64,000 bases of DNA. It comes from Umbilicaria muhlenbergii. Its lineage: Eukaryota > Ascomycota > Lecanoromycetes > Umbilicariales > Umbilicariaceae. This document shows, one piece after another, positions 44,304 to 56,468 of this stretch (position 1 is its first letter; each line of letters begins with the position of its first letter). Both the position numbers and the translations under genes were made by a program. Below the pieces are notes generated by a model, which was not told the origin of the DNA, did no database searches, and saw only the letters and a list, made by a program, of their open reading frames with translations. The stretch lies in assembly GCA_000611775.1 (NCBI GenBank), contig KK106981.1, positions 8,541,431 through 8,605,430 of the forward strand, given 5' to 3'.

Positions 44304-47078
44304 TTATAGTCGGTGCAAGGGCTGCCTACCCCCGCTCCGGCCTGCTTCGTATACCACCTCCTCCTCATCTCCGTCTTCAATGTAACGCGCCCCCCGCGCT
44401 TCCGGTTGGTAGTAGTATCTCGCTTTCTCCGCCGGCATGTAGGCGACCGGTCTGCTGTATTCATCCTCTGGACGAATGCTGAGCTGGCGAGTGGTTGGGG
44501 GTGCCATCTCCCGTCGACCTCCCAGGCTGACCACGCGCTCTTGCTCTGGGCGCACGCTCTGCACTCTCATCACGGGTTCGCGAGGGAGCTCGGCTTGGCT
44601 GGCCGACGGTCGAACGCTGTGCATCCTGGCAGTACCCTCATGAGGCCTCACAATCTCTTCGCGATTACTTACTTGACGCTCCTCTGGGTACTCGACAATA
44701 CGCACTCGATCGTGGCCACTCTGATGTGCCTCATCGCCATTCCCGAGCTCTCGAGGCCGCATTGCTAGACGCTCACCTCTGGGAGCTGGGTAATACTCAA
44801 CATAACGTGTTGAAGTGAGTGCAGGCGAAGCTATTCTCTGAACATAGTTGCGATCCTCGAAAGTTTCTGCGTATTGAGGCCCACGAGAAATTGCGCTCCG
44901 GGGTGCTAGACGCTCGTAATACGGATCCGGTTCGACATGACGGACGACCGGTGCAACCGAAGCGCGACGGTCAGCTACAACTGGAGCTTCATAGTATCTG
45001 TTTCCGTACTTGTCAACCACGATCCGCCTTAGTGGAGGCGCCATAGCAAGATCGTCCTTCGCTGGGGGTGAACATCGTGCTTGACGGAGTTCTGGAGAAA
45101 CAGATCGGCCGTGACGAGCATAAGTTGCTGACTGTGGTTGCACAGAGGCCCGGTATTGTCGGGGCCTTTCCAATCCGGGCTGGCAATACAATGCTTGCGA
45201 GGCAGCCCTCACAGAAGGTCGGGGCATCGCAGAATAGGGGACTGGTGATAACTGGCGTCTTATGTGTCTTGTACTGACGACCCGTCGAAGATCAACGTCA
45301 TCATCTTCCTCAACATGATATGCAGCCCTTGAGACAGCGCGCCGAACAACAGGGGTCACTGGTGCTCTTACATCAGTCACATATGCACTGGGTGGCCGCT
45401 CAAGGCTTCTTGGCTCGTAAATAATACGCTCCTGGATTTGTGGCGAGGCCGTATCAACATAGAGGGGTTGCCGAACTTCTCTTGCCCCTCGGCTTCCATA
45501 CAGGCTGGATGATTCGGCGAAAGGGAGAGGGGACACCGGCTCTTCTTTGATGTACGGCTCCGGAGAACCAATAACTCTTCTCGCAGTGACGTTCCGTGCT
45601 CTCTCACTTAGATCTACATCCCGTCTCCGCTTCCTTGGGTTCACCGGCTGCAACAAGACTTCAGGGCTCTGCCGTGCATTTAGTGTTTCTGCGCCAAATC
45701 CATGAGGTGTATAATTGTCAGAAATAACGCGATGACCCTGAGGGACTTGTGGGACTTTTGTAACAGCTAATGGTGAGACACGTGCTGGTTGTGGTGCAAG
45801 TGGAGAAGTGATATGATTTCTGACAACGCGCACACCACTGGGCAGTGGTGAGTCCACGAGTTCCTCCCGTTGTATATACTCACGCTGCGAAGGCTGATTA
45901 TGAGCGACCACGCGTCTTTGGGCATACTGGACCCGAGGATTATTCCCATCCCGATCGGGCTTATCGGCTCGCCCATTTTGCAAAGTAGAAGTGGGCTTCC
46001 GGGCGTCAGGTGGTGAATATGGTGGTTCCTCGAAAACATCTCTGGGCTCTTGGGTGTAGTAGTGGGATCCGTGCTTTGGGGAAGCTGGCTTCTGAGATTG
46101 AAGGCTGTTGTAGGGTTGCTTATCAAGTTCGGCAATACGTCCAGCTTGTGTAGACGGCTGGCCGGGACTACGACCGTTTAGACCGTTCGGTACAGCTTCT
46201 TGTAAACGACCTTGGCCTCGTGGGCTTGTGCGTCTATCAGCAATGTGGCTGTCAACATCCATGGGCTGTGCTCTATCTTCCTCGGCTCTTCGTCGCATGG
46301 CCGGATCATGCGAGAAAGTACATGCATCTCCTTTCCGACACTTCCCTTCAAAGAAATACTTGCACGACTTGAAGGGGCGCCATTTCGGGGATTCGTCTGC
46401 TTCCTCTGTTGTGGAGTCGTTTACCTGACTTGAATAAAAAGTATTCTCGTCGAAGGAATCGCTGGATGAGGCATTGCCGTTAGCAGCAGTAGTCTCAGCT
46501 AAAGTGATGGGCTTAACAATCTCTTGTGCCTTTTCAAGCACTTCAGTTATATCGTATTCAGGCACAGCCTCCTGATCGGATATCCTCTGTCTCGAAACAA
46601 GCCGTCTTTGGTGAACCTGCTCTTCTAGATTACGCTCGATGCGCTGCCTTTGCAATTGTATTTCCGCCCTGACAAGTCCTTCCGACTTTGTTAAGAATAT
46701 TGGATCTATACCAGAAGAAGAGCCGGTGCCAGATGTAGAGGTTCGTTGAGTTTTGGGCGCCTTGTTTAGAAAAGGGGTTGGCTGCGAAACTGAGAGACGT
46801 GGTCTACAGTCATGTAAATGCGTGACCCCATTAGATCTCTGTGCAGCGGAAGCTACACCATTGGGTATCCGGGATGCCAAAGCAGGCGGTATCTCGACAG
46901 AGTGCGATGTACCATTTTCAGCCGATCGCGACGTTATTTTCAGTCGTGGATGAATGCCTGCAAAGACCTCATCGCGCAGCTTTAGTATCTTTTCATACTC
47001 AGCAAGCTCCTTCAGCTCTTGGCTGCTGAGGACGATGGCACTACGCGGCTGGGATACCACCACAGCTCCAGTCGCCAT
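44304..47078 (-). CDS. CCCH zinc-finger protein, largely disordered
   Basis: Single-exon protein of 924 residues. One CCCH finger, CKYFFEGKCRKGDACTFSH (C-x7-C-x5-C-x3-H), sits near residues 238-256; such fingers usually bind RNA, less often DNA. The N-terminus (residues about 18-50) has the helical segment SQELKELAEYEKILKLRDEV, and about 140-165 is a Gln/Arg-rich helix. The rest is Arg/Pro/Ser/Tyr-rich and probably disordered, with a basic patch NPRKRRRD as a candidate nuclear signal and a conserved-looking VVDKYGNRYYEAP motif around residue 690. It diverges from the nucleotidase gene across 464 bp. The role is unknown; nuclear RNA handling is an inference. Confidence 0.88.
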   Translation of the reverse strand: MATGAVVVSQPRSAIVLSSQELKELAEYEKILKLRDEVFAGIHPRLKITSRSAENGTSHSVEIPPALASRIPNGVASAAQRSNGVTHLHDCRPRLSVSQPTPFLNKAPKTQRTSTSGTGSSSGIDPIFLTKSEGLVRAEIQLQRQRIERNLEEQVHQRRLVSRQRISDQEAVPEYDITEVLEKAQEIVKPITLAETTAANGNASSSDSFDENTFYSSQVNDSTTEEADESPKWRPFKSCKYFFEGKCRKGDACTFSHDPAMRRRAEEDRAQPMDVDSHIADRRTSPRGQGRLQEAVPNGLNGRSPGQPSTQAGRIAELDKQPYNSLQSQKPASPKHGSHYYTQEPRDVFEEPPYSPPDARKPTSTLQNGRADKPDRDGNNPRVQYAQRRVVAHNQPSQREYIQREELVDSPLPSGVRVVRNHITSPLAPQPARVSPLAVTKVPQVPQGHRVISDNYTPHGFGAETLNARQSPEVLLQPVNPRKRRRDVDLSERARNVTARRVIGSPEPYIKEEPVSPLPFAESSSLYGSRGAREVRQPLYVDTASPQIQERIIYEPRSLERPPSAYVTDVRAPVTPVVRRAVSRAAYHVEEDDDVDLRRVVSTRHIRRQLSPVPYSAMPRPSVRAASQALYCQPGLERPRQYRASVQPQSATYARHGRSVSPELRQARCSPPAKDDLAMAPPLRRIVVDKYGNRYYEAPVVADRRASVAPVVRHVEPDPYYERLAPRSAISRGPQYAETFEDRNYVQRIASPALTSTRYVEYYPAPRGERLAMRPRELGNGDEAHQSGHDRVRIVEYPEERQVSNREEIVRPHEGTARMHSVRPSASQAELPREPVMRVQSVRPEQERVVSLGGRREMAPPTTRQLSIRPEDEYSRPVAYMPAEKARYYYQPEARGARYIEDGDEEEVVYEAGRSGGRQPLHRL

Positions 47079-47542
47079 GTTCTGTAATCAACAGAAGCGG
47101 AAACACCACTGCCAATGTTATGGCATTTTTCAGAGGTCGTCCCCTGTCCTCGACCTCGCACCGTATCGACAAAAGGTATTAAGACAATAATCCACAGAAA
47201 CACGTCAGACGAGAGGAGGTGATGGAATAAAAGGAAAGGAGTGTAGATCAGGTAGGAAGAGATACAGGAGGAAGAGCAGACGAAGTCGAGCGGAGATGGT
47301 CCGAAATCGAGTCCGAAGTGCAAAGGGAGGCTAGTGGCAATTGCCGAAAGGCCGTTTCCAATGCCGCTTTCCTTCGAGCCCGTCCACGTACTATCGCTGC
47401 AATGAATCATGGACTGCTCCTGCGAAGAGAGCTCATCACGCAACCACCGATGGCAATGCTCTTCAGCTTGGCCGGACAGCCCTGATGATGTATAATATGG
47501 CACCGTGACTTTTCTGTATCTGAGCTCCAATTGGGTGTCAAT
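47079..47542. promoter_or_regulatory. Divergent promoter, CCCH gene and nucleotidase gene
   Basis: A 464-bp gap separates two divergent start codons, short enough that control elements are probably shared. No specific site was identified. Confidence 0.6.
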
Positions 47543-48507
47543 ATGGCGAAGACAAACGCAACCAAGCCCGTCTTTTTCTTTGATATCGACAACTGTGTAA
47601 GTCATACCTTCTACCAAATCTTTCCTATTCTATACTTATGCTCTGCCACAGCTTTATTCTAGAAGTATGCAGCTCCTTACTCTGTATCTACGTTCCCGCG
47701 TCTCGTGCCGGTGTAACTACCTAACCGGTGGTCAATCGAGTAGGTAAGAAGGTGCATGATTTAATGCAAGACCTGATCGGTAAGTCTTATAGCTTGCCTG
47801 CTCGAACTCCTACTAACCGCTCACCAGACGAGTACTTTGTTACCCACCTCTCGCTCTCGAAAGACGACGCCACCATGCTGCACCAAAAGTATTACAAAGA
47901 GTACGGCCTGGCCATCGAGGGCTTAGTACGGTTCCACAAAGTCGATCCGCTAGAATACAATAAGAAAGTGGACGATGCGTTGCCACTCGACGGCATCATC
48001 GTACCAGATCCGCAGCTACGACGTTTTCTCGAAGACATCGACAGGAGCAAGGTTCGGTTATGGTTGTTCACAAACGCCCACATCACACACGGCAAGCGTG
48101 TGATCAAGCTGCTCAACGTGGAAGATATGTTCGAGGGCATCACCTACTGCGACTACACCCAAAAGACACTGATCTGCAAGCCGCACCAGGAGATGTTTGA
48201 CAAGGCCGAAGCCGAAGCGGGCGTGACATCTGTCGAAGACTGTTACTTCGTCGGTGTGTATCCGACCTTCCCAAGTGGCATCCATGTTCCCTATGCTAAC
48301 CTGCTTTCTGCAGATGACTCTCACCTCAACTGCAGACACGCCCAAGCTCGTGGCTGGACCACGGTGCATCTGCTAGAACCCGGGGATCCCGAGCCGGCAT
48401 CCAGAGCGGCAAAGTACCAAATCCGCAGCTTAGAGGAGATTCGAGACATCTTCCCCCAGTTTTTTAGGACTTCTACAAAGGGCCAAGTCATGACATCGCA
48501 GCTATAA
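47543..48507 (+). CDS. SDT1: HAD-family pyrimidine 5'-nucleotidase, Sdt1-like
   Basis: Cytosolic phosphatase expected to dephosphorylate pyrimidine nucleoside monophosphates. Exons 47543-47596, 47652-47664 (13 nt only), 47741-47779, 47828-48253 and 48314-48507 give 241 residues. HAD motif I is FFDIDNC (nucleophile and acid Asp), followed by the family stretch LYSRIGKKVHDLMQ across the small exons. Motif II is LFTNA, motif III the Lys in ICKPHQEMF and motif IV FVDDSHLN, which forms only when intron 48254-48313 is removed. The cap region EGLVRFHKVDPLEYN is typical of Sdt1/Phm8-type enzymes; the two paralogues cannot be separated by eye. It converges with the glycogen phosphorylase gene. Confidence 0.9.
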
Positions 48508-49044
48508 ACCAATCTAGACTTTAGATCTTGCTTCTTGGTAAACTTGAACTACGAGTTCGTTGAGACAGATTACTTTTCCTGGATGGAATACACCTCGTGC
48601 AAGCAGAGCGTCTTTTTGTACAGTGACTTGCGTGGCATTTCCTCAGCGCCTTGTGCATAACGCGCCTCCCAAACAGCGCTTTGGGTTTTTCCATTCCTCC
48701 GCGCGAACCCGCTTTCCAAAAAGGAATGAAAACTAGATTTCCTAATGGGTGTGACTGTGGAACGTCCTACGCAGCCATACTCTCACCTCCTGTGCTTCAT
48801 CATTGACTGGTTCGAATCTTGTCGAACGCGATTTCGAACAGTTTGGTAAATCTCGAAAATCTAGGCTAAATCTTTGTCTATTCGTCTACTCGTGAATCTA
48901 TTCAGGCTAACCTCTAGACTCGAGCGTCCCTCAAGCCCTTATATATATGCATACCACAGCAGCCCCACCTCGCACGTCATGGCCCGCCATCCTTCACCCC
49001 TTTTGCAACTTGTTTCGGGCCATCAGCCCAATAACGGACAGCGT
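48508..49044. other. Convergent 3' ends
   Basis: About 540 bp between two converging genes. It should hold both polyadenylation regions (a TATATATATGC run lies near 48942-48952). No gene was seen. Confidence 0.6.
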
Positions 49045-52000
49045 CTACGCCTTCGGCGGCAACGGTTCAATATTCCAGATGCTCTCCGCATACTCCTGAA
49101 TGCACCTATCGCTACTGAAGAAACCCATCCTTGCCACGCTAGTAATGCATTTGGTGATCCACTCGTCCTGGTTCTTATACGCCTCGTCGACGAGCGCGTG
49201 CGTCTTGATGTAGCTGTTGAAGTCGTCGCTGACGAGGTAATAGTCGCCGTGGTCGCGGATGGAGCTGACGAGGGCGGAGAATTGCTTGGCGTCGCCGAAG
49301 GTGTTGGACTGGATGGCATCGAAGACCTTGACGAGGTCCGGGTCCATGGTATGAGAGCCGTAGTTGTGCGCGTGGCGCAGGTCTTCGACGTCTTCGGCCA
49401 GGTTGCCGAAGAGGAAGATGTGGTGTTCGCCGATTTCGCGGGTGATTTCGATCTTGTCGAGGATTAGCATGTGCGCTCAAGGCTGATGACTGGGGAAATA
49501 CGTACATTTGCACCGTCACAAGTTCCGATGATCAAACCTCCGTTGAGCACGAACTTCATGTTACTCGTGCCACTGGCTTCCGTGCCAGCGGTTGAGATGT
49601 GCTCGCTGATGTCCGAAGCAGGAGTGATGATTTCGGCCTTGCTGACGTTGTAATCCTCAAGGAAGATGACCTTCAACAGATCACCAACATCCTTGTCGGC
49701 GTTGACGACCTTGCCCACGCTGTTGATGAGGTGGATGATGGTCTTTGCCATCCAATACCCTGGAGCTGCCTTCCCACCAAAGATCGATACTCTCGGAGCA
49801 AGCTTCTTACGCCCTTCGGCGCTCATGGCCTTGATCGTAAGGTAGCGATGAATGACACCCAGAATATTCAGCTGCTGTCTTTTGTACTCGTGTATCCGCT
49901 TGACCTGAATGTCAAAAAGAGCCTTCGGATTCACGCTGACGCCAGTGGTGTTCAATATGTGCTGAGCCAACCGAACCTTGTTCGCATATTTGATTTCTTG
50001 CCATTCCTTCTTGAAATCTTTATCGTCCACAAACTCCTCCAGTTTGTTTAGGAGTGTCAAATCCGTTAGGAATTCGTGGCCTCCGAGCTTCGATGCAATC
50101 AACTCGGACAAGCGAGGGTTCGCCTGGTGAAGCCATCGTCGAGGTGTAATACCGTTAGTTACGTTGGTGAACTTGTCCGGTCCATAGATCTTGACAAAGT
50201 CCTTGAAGATCGTGGTCTTGATTAGGTCCGAATGCAGCTCCGCAACACCGTTGACCTTGTGTGATCCAATGATGGCCAGGTAGGCCATGCGAACCATTTT
50301 CGGCTGCGATTCCTCAATGATGGAAACCCTGCCAAGCATCTCGCGATCGTTAGGGAATTTTCGTTCTACGGTGTGCAGGAAGTTCATGTTGATATCGTAG
50401 ATGATTTGAAGGTGCCTCGGAAGTAGATGTTGCACCAAGGGAACACTCCATTTCTCGAGAGCTTCTGGGAGGACGGTGTGATTCGTGTAGCCGAAGGTAT
50501 TGGTGACGATGCTCCATGCTTCGTCCCACTCAAGGCCCTCCAGGTCGATTAGAATGCGCTGTAGTTCAACGATAGCGAGTGTCGGATGAGTGTCATTCAA
50601 TTGGATAGCCACCTGTTCCGGGAAACTCGACCAGGCCTTCTTTGATTTCTTAAAACGACGAACGATATCGAACAACGAAGCAGCGCACCAGAAGTATTGC
50701 TGCTTCAACCTTAACTCTTTACCCCGATCGAGGTTGTCGTTCGGGTAGAGCACGGCAGATATGGTCTCTGCTCTCTGCTGATCCGCAACAGAGCTCTCAT
50801 ATTCGCCAGCATTGAACTTCTGGAAGTCAAACTCTCCGCTTGCTGCTTTGCTTGACCACAGCCGCAGATTGTTGGTGGTGCTAGTCTGGTAGCCAGGAAT
50901 TGGCACATCGTAAGCCACGGCATCAACAATCTCTCCACCTTCCCATACAGCCACCTGCTTCCCATCGTCATCTCTGCCTGAAGTCAGTCCCTGGTTGCAG
51001 CTCATGGGAAACGATAAGGTGAGCCGGCTGGTCTCAGTGGCAATTCTTGCACAGCCGGCTCATCTTTTCACCTTGCAGCAACGGCAGGGGTTGACTTACT
51101 GGTACTTCCTGACGTAGCCATAGAATTGGATATCTACCGTGATATCATGCCGGGGGAACTCCCAGGGGTTGAAGTCTAGACATCGAATCAGTCAACTAGT
51201 GCACCCACATAACATGAGTTACTCTGGAAACTTACCTAGCCAGTAATCCGGGATTTCAACCTGGTATCCATCCACTATTTCTTGCTTGAAGATACCATAT
51301 CTGTAGCGTAAACCGTATCCCCATGCCGGATAGTTCAGTGACGCCAAACTATCAAGGAAGCATGCAGCCAACCGTCCGAGACCGCCGTTACCGAGAGCAG
51401 CGTCATGCTCTTGGGAAATCACGTCCTCGATCCGGAAGCCCAAATCTCTTAGACCCTCTATGAACCAGACCTGAGTATGCTTCCTTGTAAACAAACTAAC
51501 GACATCTCACCTCGTGCCACATCTTTCAATCCCACGTTGAGCATGGCATTGTCTAAAGCACGACCCATCAAGAACTCGAGGGAGAGGTCTGTAGTAGCCA
51601 CGTCAGCCATTGCACCGTTAGGAACAGAACTCTCCAGCTTACAGTAGATGCGCTTGTGGTCGGCAAAGGTTTGTCTCTGTTGGGTTTTATTCCATTCGAT
51701 CACTAATCTGTCGCGGAAGGCCAGAGAGGCCCCGGAATACGCAGCACTGGTGGTGAAGTCAGTAAACAGCTGTAGCTGATGACAATTGCAGGGTCGAAAG
51801 AAATGGCATCTCTCAGCGGAGAAACACCCTCGACATCTCAAAAACTAGATGCGAGTTGGGGAAACGTAGAACTCAATGTGGTCCATGAGTTCAACGGTGC
51901 TTCTTCGACTCTTTTGGTTCTCTATTGGAGGGGCCCCATGCTGAGAAATGCCCATTTGTTCCAACTCCGGGCTCAATGAGAGTAATGACGCAGGGTTGCC

Positions 52001-52456
52001 TACAGCTCATCGCAGTTGAACAAAGACCGAGCGAGGGTGGTCTCGATGTGCCGGACGGTCTCTTTCTATGACCAAAAGTTAACCCCACTGCAACAGCAGC
52101 CAATCTGCAGAACCTACTTCGAAATCCTCTTTTGTCGTGAAGCCTTTAGCTGTCTGGGCGCATTCAAAGCCGTCAGCGCAGTTTAAATCTGAACGCCTCT
52201 AACTGGAGCTTACGTATTTCTTCCATCTGCAACAGTCACGATCAGCTAATGGGGGCGTTCATGGGAGGGGTTGGGTCTCCTACGCTTCTCGCTGTCCCTC
52301 CGGTATGCTTGCCTCGACACTTTTGATCTCTCCGGCGCCGAAACCAGTGACCGTTCTCTTATGTTTTGGACGAGAGAATCCCGGACCAACCGGGCCCTGA
52401 AGCTCCGTGATGGGGGCGCTCGTCGAAGGCTTTCGTTCCCGTACCTTTGTCGTCAT
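49045..52456 (-). CDS. GPH1: Glycogen phosphorylase
   Basis: PLP enzyme that releases glucose-1-phosphate from glycogen in the cytosol. Ten exons keep phase: 52456-52284, 52226-52214 (13 nt), 52153-52118 (36 nt), 52065-52004, 51746-51643, 51588-51511, 51457-51236, 51175-51100, 50973-49506 and 49452-49045, giving 879 residues. Landmarks in order: [10 protein letters not shown] near the N-terminus (the region of the regulatory phosphosite in yeast), [90 protein letters not shown] and the PLP-lysine segment [14 protein letters not shown] with Lys near residue 728. Intron 51747-52003 is 257 bp, the rest 52-126 bp. The intron number is high for this window. Confidence 0.95.
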
Positions 52457-54199
52457 GGCTGTTATCGTGACGGTACAGAGGCTTCTCAGAGTTCAGAGAA
52501 GAGGTGCAATCGAAGGAGAAGGAAAAGATGACGCGGTGCTAATTGGAATGAGCCGGACAAAATCGTTGAGAAAGCCGCTGGCGGACCGAAAAATGGGCTG
52601 GAGAGAGAGCTAGCGGCAACACAACGGGAGAGAGCTTAAGGTAGTCGCAAGTGCTAAAGGTACTGTACCGAGCACGCAGTATTCGTACAGAAACCGCTTT
52701 AGCGGGGTGTGGGCAAGGTGGGTGTGGGAGAAGCTGAACCAACGACTGCTACACGTACGATCGGCTGGCCTTGGGAACACTGGCGTTCGACTACAGCGAT
52801 CTGGATTCTGGATTCTGGGTTGCCTTTGGCGGTCTCTCTCTGCAGGGTCGAGGCGTTCAATCCCCGAAGTGAGCATCATTCTCGGTAGACTCCATTCTTC
52901 TTTGTTGAGGAGCCGCCCCAGTTAATACTGTTCGTTCGAACATCTGCTACAGTGTCGAGACTAGGTGGTACTCCAGTACATATCAAGAGCAGGACGTGCC
53001 ATGTCCGACTGATCCGTTCCATCAATTCCGACGTTCCGACGTTCCGACGTTCCGACGTTCAGACGTTCAGACGTTCAGACGTTCAGACATCCTTCGTCAG
53101 ACGGACTGGAACGAGAGTGCCAGGATGCCCCACTTCGGCGGGGAAGAAAAACCCCGCCTTTTCACAAGGTAACGGTTGGTACTCCGTCAGCTAAGGTGGC
53201 TGCTACCTTACCGGATGCACCTCGATCCAGCGTGCGCGCCTGCAACCTGCGCGCATACAGAAGCGGTGAGTGAGAGTCGCACGTCGGACCAAAAAGGATC
53301 ACGGCCGTCTCCAGGCTGGTCCACAGTGCCGCGCACGAGTTGAGATTCACGCATCCGAAAGGTACACGTGCGCCTTCCAGAGCCCCTGCAGCCACGGCAT
53401 CGGCGCCCTCACTGCATTGCAAAATCCATTCTGCCGGCTGAGATGCCAGCAAGTCCCTCCGACGAGATATCACTGATCTCGTCGACCTGGACGATAGTAT
53501 AGTACCGATGGCCCGATTGATCTCACAGCACAGCCTTTGCGTTGATTCTCCATTTTCCGATCTCGCCATGATACACATGCACACACACAAATGACATGAC
53601 CCCGTCTGCACGTACACACTCTCCATGCTCGCCCCCTCGGAAAGAAGACCATGCCCCCGGTGAGGCCGCACTGGATCCCACAAAGACGAGCTGCCCACCC
53701 TGCTTGCCTCCTCATTGCGTATCCCAACGTCCGCCGCCCACTGCCTGGCCCCAGTCGTGTAGTAGCATCCACTGATGCCTCCGGTCCACATGCCTGCCCT
53801 CGGACGCAAGATAAGTCGTTATGGTGAGATATAAGGATAGCCTGGTAATACCACTCGCTCGAAAGAACAGCAGGACGCCCGGCAATCACCGGTGAGACGC
53901 AAGACCGCCCAAACAAAGAAGCCAACGGGGACGATGCACGCGCTACTTTAGACATTCGTTCGCTCACTTGGCTCCATCAGACTACAGAGCTCTTTCCCGG
54001 CCTATGTCCCATGGCCAACCTAGCTCCACGTTATCGTCCCCACGCTCGTGGCGTGGGCAGGGCCAATTAATAACAAAAATGTCTCCAGATTCGGGAGAGC
54101 ATATACATTTCGAAAATCCAACAACTCCGAACCGAACAACGCCGGATATGCACAGGAGGGTATGCAGTCTTGTGGTCTGGCGGGGCTCGGAACCCATGC
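52457..54199. other. Promoter of glycogen phosphorylase and 3' end of the G-alpha gene
   Basis: About 1.7 kb between two minus-strand genes. It contains an octamer microsatellite at 53030-53085 (listed separately). Overlapping frames of up to 215 codons at 53162-53967 run on opposite strands and in several frames without motifs, so they were not called. Confidence 0.5.
53030..53085 (+). repeat. Octamer microsatellite (GACGTTCC)3(GACGTTCA)4
   Basis: Seven consecutive 8-bp units: three GACGTTCC, then four GACGTTCA. Every unit contains ACGT, and the block lies about 575 bp upstream of the glycogen phosphorylase start. Confidence 0.9.
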
Positions 54200-55539
54200 T
54201 CACAATATCCCCGAGTCCGTAAGGGCGTTGTGCAGAATCGTGTTCTTGACCGCAGCAAAGACCAACCGGATATTGGATGTATCCGTCGCTTGCGTCAAAC
54301 TGAGACGAGTGTCAGTCCCTTGTCCAGTCAACCTAAAATGTACATGCTGCACTCACTGAGGGTATAAGTTAAGACCCCCTCGATTGACCTGATTGAACCG
54401 CCAGAGTAAGTATTTGGCCGCCCGATTTACATCGTTGCCGCCTGAGTAGTCCGGAAAGAAGTTCCCGAGAGGAGATCGTCCCAGCTTTTGCTTGAAAAGA
54501 TCGACCTTGTTAAGGAATAAGATAATACTGGTCCTCATGAACCACCGCGAATTGACCACAGAATCGAACAGGACGAGACTCTCCATCATACGATTCTGCA
54601 GACTGTTAGCCATCGACAAGACACCGTAGGCTTCCGTGTATTCACCTGCTTGCTCTCCTCCAGGAGAACCTGGTCGTATTCACTGAGCGCTACACAAAAG
54701 ATTATGGACGTAACGTTCTCGAAGCAGTGTATCCACTTTTTCCGTTCGCTCCGCTGCCCGCCAACATCGAACATACTATGAGTGTATCAGCACGTTTTGA
54801 TTTCGTATCGAAGAGAAATAGAACGAACTGGATGGCAAGTTGATCCATAGGGAAACGCGTCTCATATATACCAGTTGTCTTTGTTCGAGCTCTGAGGACA
54901 TCGTCTGTGTCAGGTATGTAATCGGGGGCAGAAATCCTTAACGCGTTATCGAAAAAGCTGCCGGAATGTTAGCGGTAGTATAGCGAATGGCCCATAGACT
55001 TACTACGGCGCAGAATCCATCAAATAGAATTCGCTCTGGCGGTCCATGACCAGAGCAATGCTCGGATCCTTCCACACCGACACGATGGCTTCACCGACTT
55101 GTGGATCAAGGGGTGTATGTGGATCAGAAGAGACTTGGTAATCCAATAGAAACTCGCAGTACACCACGTTCTGGGGATCCCCGGGTTCGATGTCGAACTG
55201 CTGCATGGCCCCGATCAAGGCCTTGGCGCAATCTATAATGTTCTTATATACTGTCAACCGGTACAATGCCAGTTCGTCTTTTGTATAGCCCTTCTGATGG
55301 ATGATCTTCATTTGCTTGACGATTGTAGATTTGCCACTTTCCCCAGAACCTATACCATGGTCAGCCAGTAGTTAATGGACCTATTAACAAGCTCGAACAG
55401 ACTTCTTCGTACCTAGGAGTAATATCTTGCATTCCCGTTTTAACCGCTTGTTATCCTCTTCGAGTGTTGCGTCTATTGCCCGGCTCCTCTTTTTCTTCTC
55501 CATCTCCGCGCTATCCTCTTGGCTCAGGCAAGCCCCCAT
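54200..55539 (-). CDS. gna-3: Heterotrimeric G protein alpha subunit, group III
   Basis: GTP-binding signal transducer at the plasma membrane; group III fungal members (GNA-3, GanB, Gpa3) act mainly on cAMP signalling, sensing nutrients. Exons 55539-55413, 55349-55004, 54957-54829, 54775-54646, 54595-54357 and 54299-54200 give 356 residues, the standard length. MGACLS predicts N-myristoylation at Gly2 and palmitoylation at Cys4. The P-loop GSGESGKST is at 43-51, switch I lies around [12 protein letters not shown], switch II is [12 protein letters not shown] from residue 204, FLNKVD is the guanine-specificity motif, and TQATDT replaces the common TCATDT. The C-terminus ALTDSGIL lacks a Cys four from the end, which separates it from Gi-like GNA-1 types. 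Confidence 0.95.
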
Positions 55540-56340
55540 TGCGAAAGAAGCAAGGTGGTAAGGGCAGTCGAGCGTGCTCAGCTTCCAATTACTTAGGAGC
55601 CGTCACAGCTCGCTTGTGTTTTGCGCCAACAGCGCCTTATGGATTCTGGATAACGTTGAACACCTTGTAGGCCCCCGGGTTGCTAGATGCAGGACTGTCA
55701 GGGAGTAGACGCGCACTGTAGTCAGCAGGTTCGGATGAAGCACTCGTGACGAAGCGATGCTGAACTTGGGAACAGCGGCCAGGCCGGTGCAGGTTCGAGG
55801 ACCGGTAGGGTTGGCAAGGCGATGCGGCGGGTTCGTGAGGCTCGGGTTGTGAAGATCGATCGTATACCGAGGCGAAGCGCAAAGAGAGAACGGTGGTATT
55901 GGTGTCGACAATGATCAGGAGCTGCAAGGCGTAAACCGCGCTTGGAAATTGTCGAAGCAGTTTTGATCCCGTGAAGTCATCCCTAAAGGGGCCCTGTGAT
56001 GGTATTACCTCAGCTTGTGGAGCGCGATGGCTCTGAACATGCGATGTGAAAGGTCGGGTTATGCAGGGCTGCGAAGCTTGGTGATGCTGGGTCTGTCGGG
56101 TCGAGGCAGTGCACAAGCCAGAAGAAGTTGTGGAAATTGGCAGATTCACCGAGTTTGGTCAATCACAACGCTCGCGACGGTGCACAGAAGAACGATTCGA
56201 GAAAAGTCGTGTCCGATCGGGTATGCGAGAGTCGAGGCAGGACGTCCTGCAGCGGAGTCGTCGAGGTGTTGCTGTTTCGCAGCGACCAGAAGCGGAGAGT
56301 CGGTGACGAGTGCGGCCTGGGGGACCCTCCAGCAAGCCAG

Positions 56341-56468
56341 TAAGGTAAGGTAATGTAAGGTAATGTAAGGTAAGGTAAGCCAGGAAGGCAGAAGCCAGAG
56401 AGGCAGGAGTCGGCAAGGGAGCCAGGGAGCCTGGGAGCCTGGGAGCCTGTGAGCCTGTGAGCCTGGAC
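56341..56468 (+). repeat. Two adjacent microsatellites, TAAGG/TAATG and GAGCCTGG types
   Basis: TAAGG and TAATG pentamers alternate at 56341-56379, and GAGCCTGG-type octamers run at about 56418-56468. Both are simple repeats in non-coding DNA. Confidence 0.85.

Noticed and set aside
53162-53967. Frames of 215 and 165 codons upstream of glycogen phosphorylase
   Set aside because: They overlap in different frames, have no recognisable motif, and one includes the edge of a microsatellite region.
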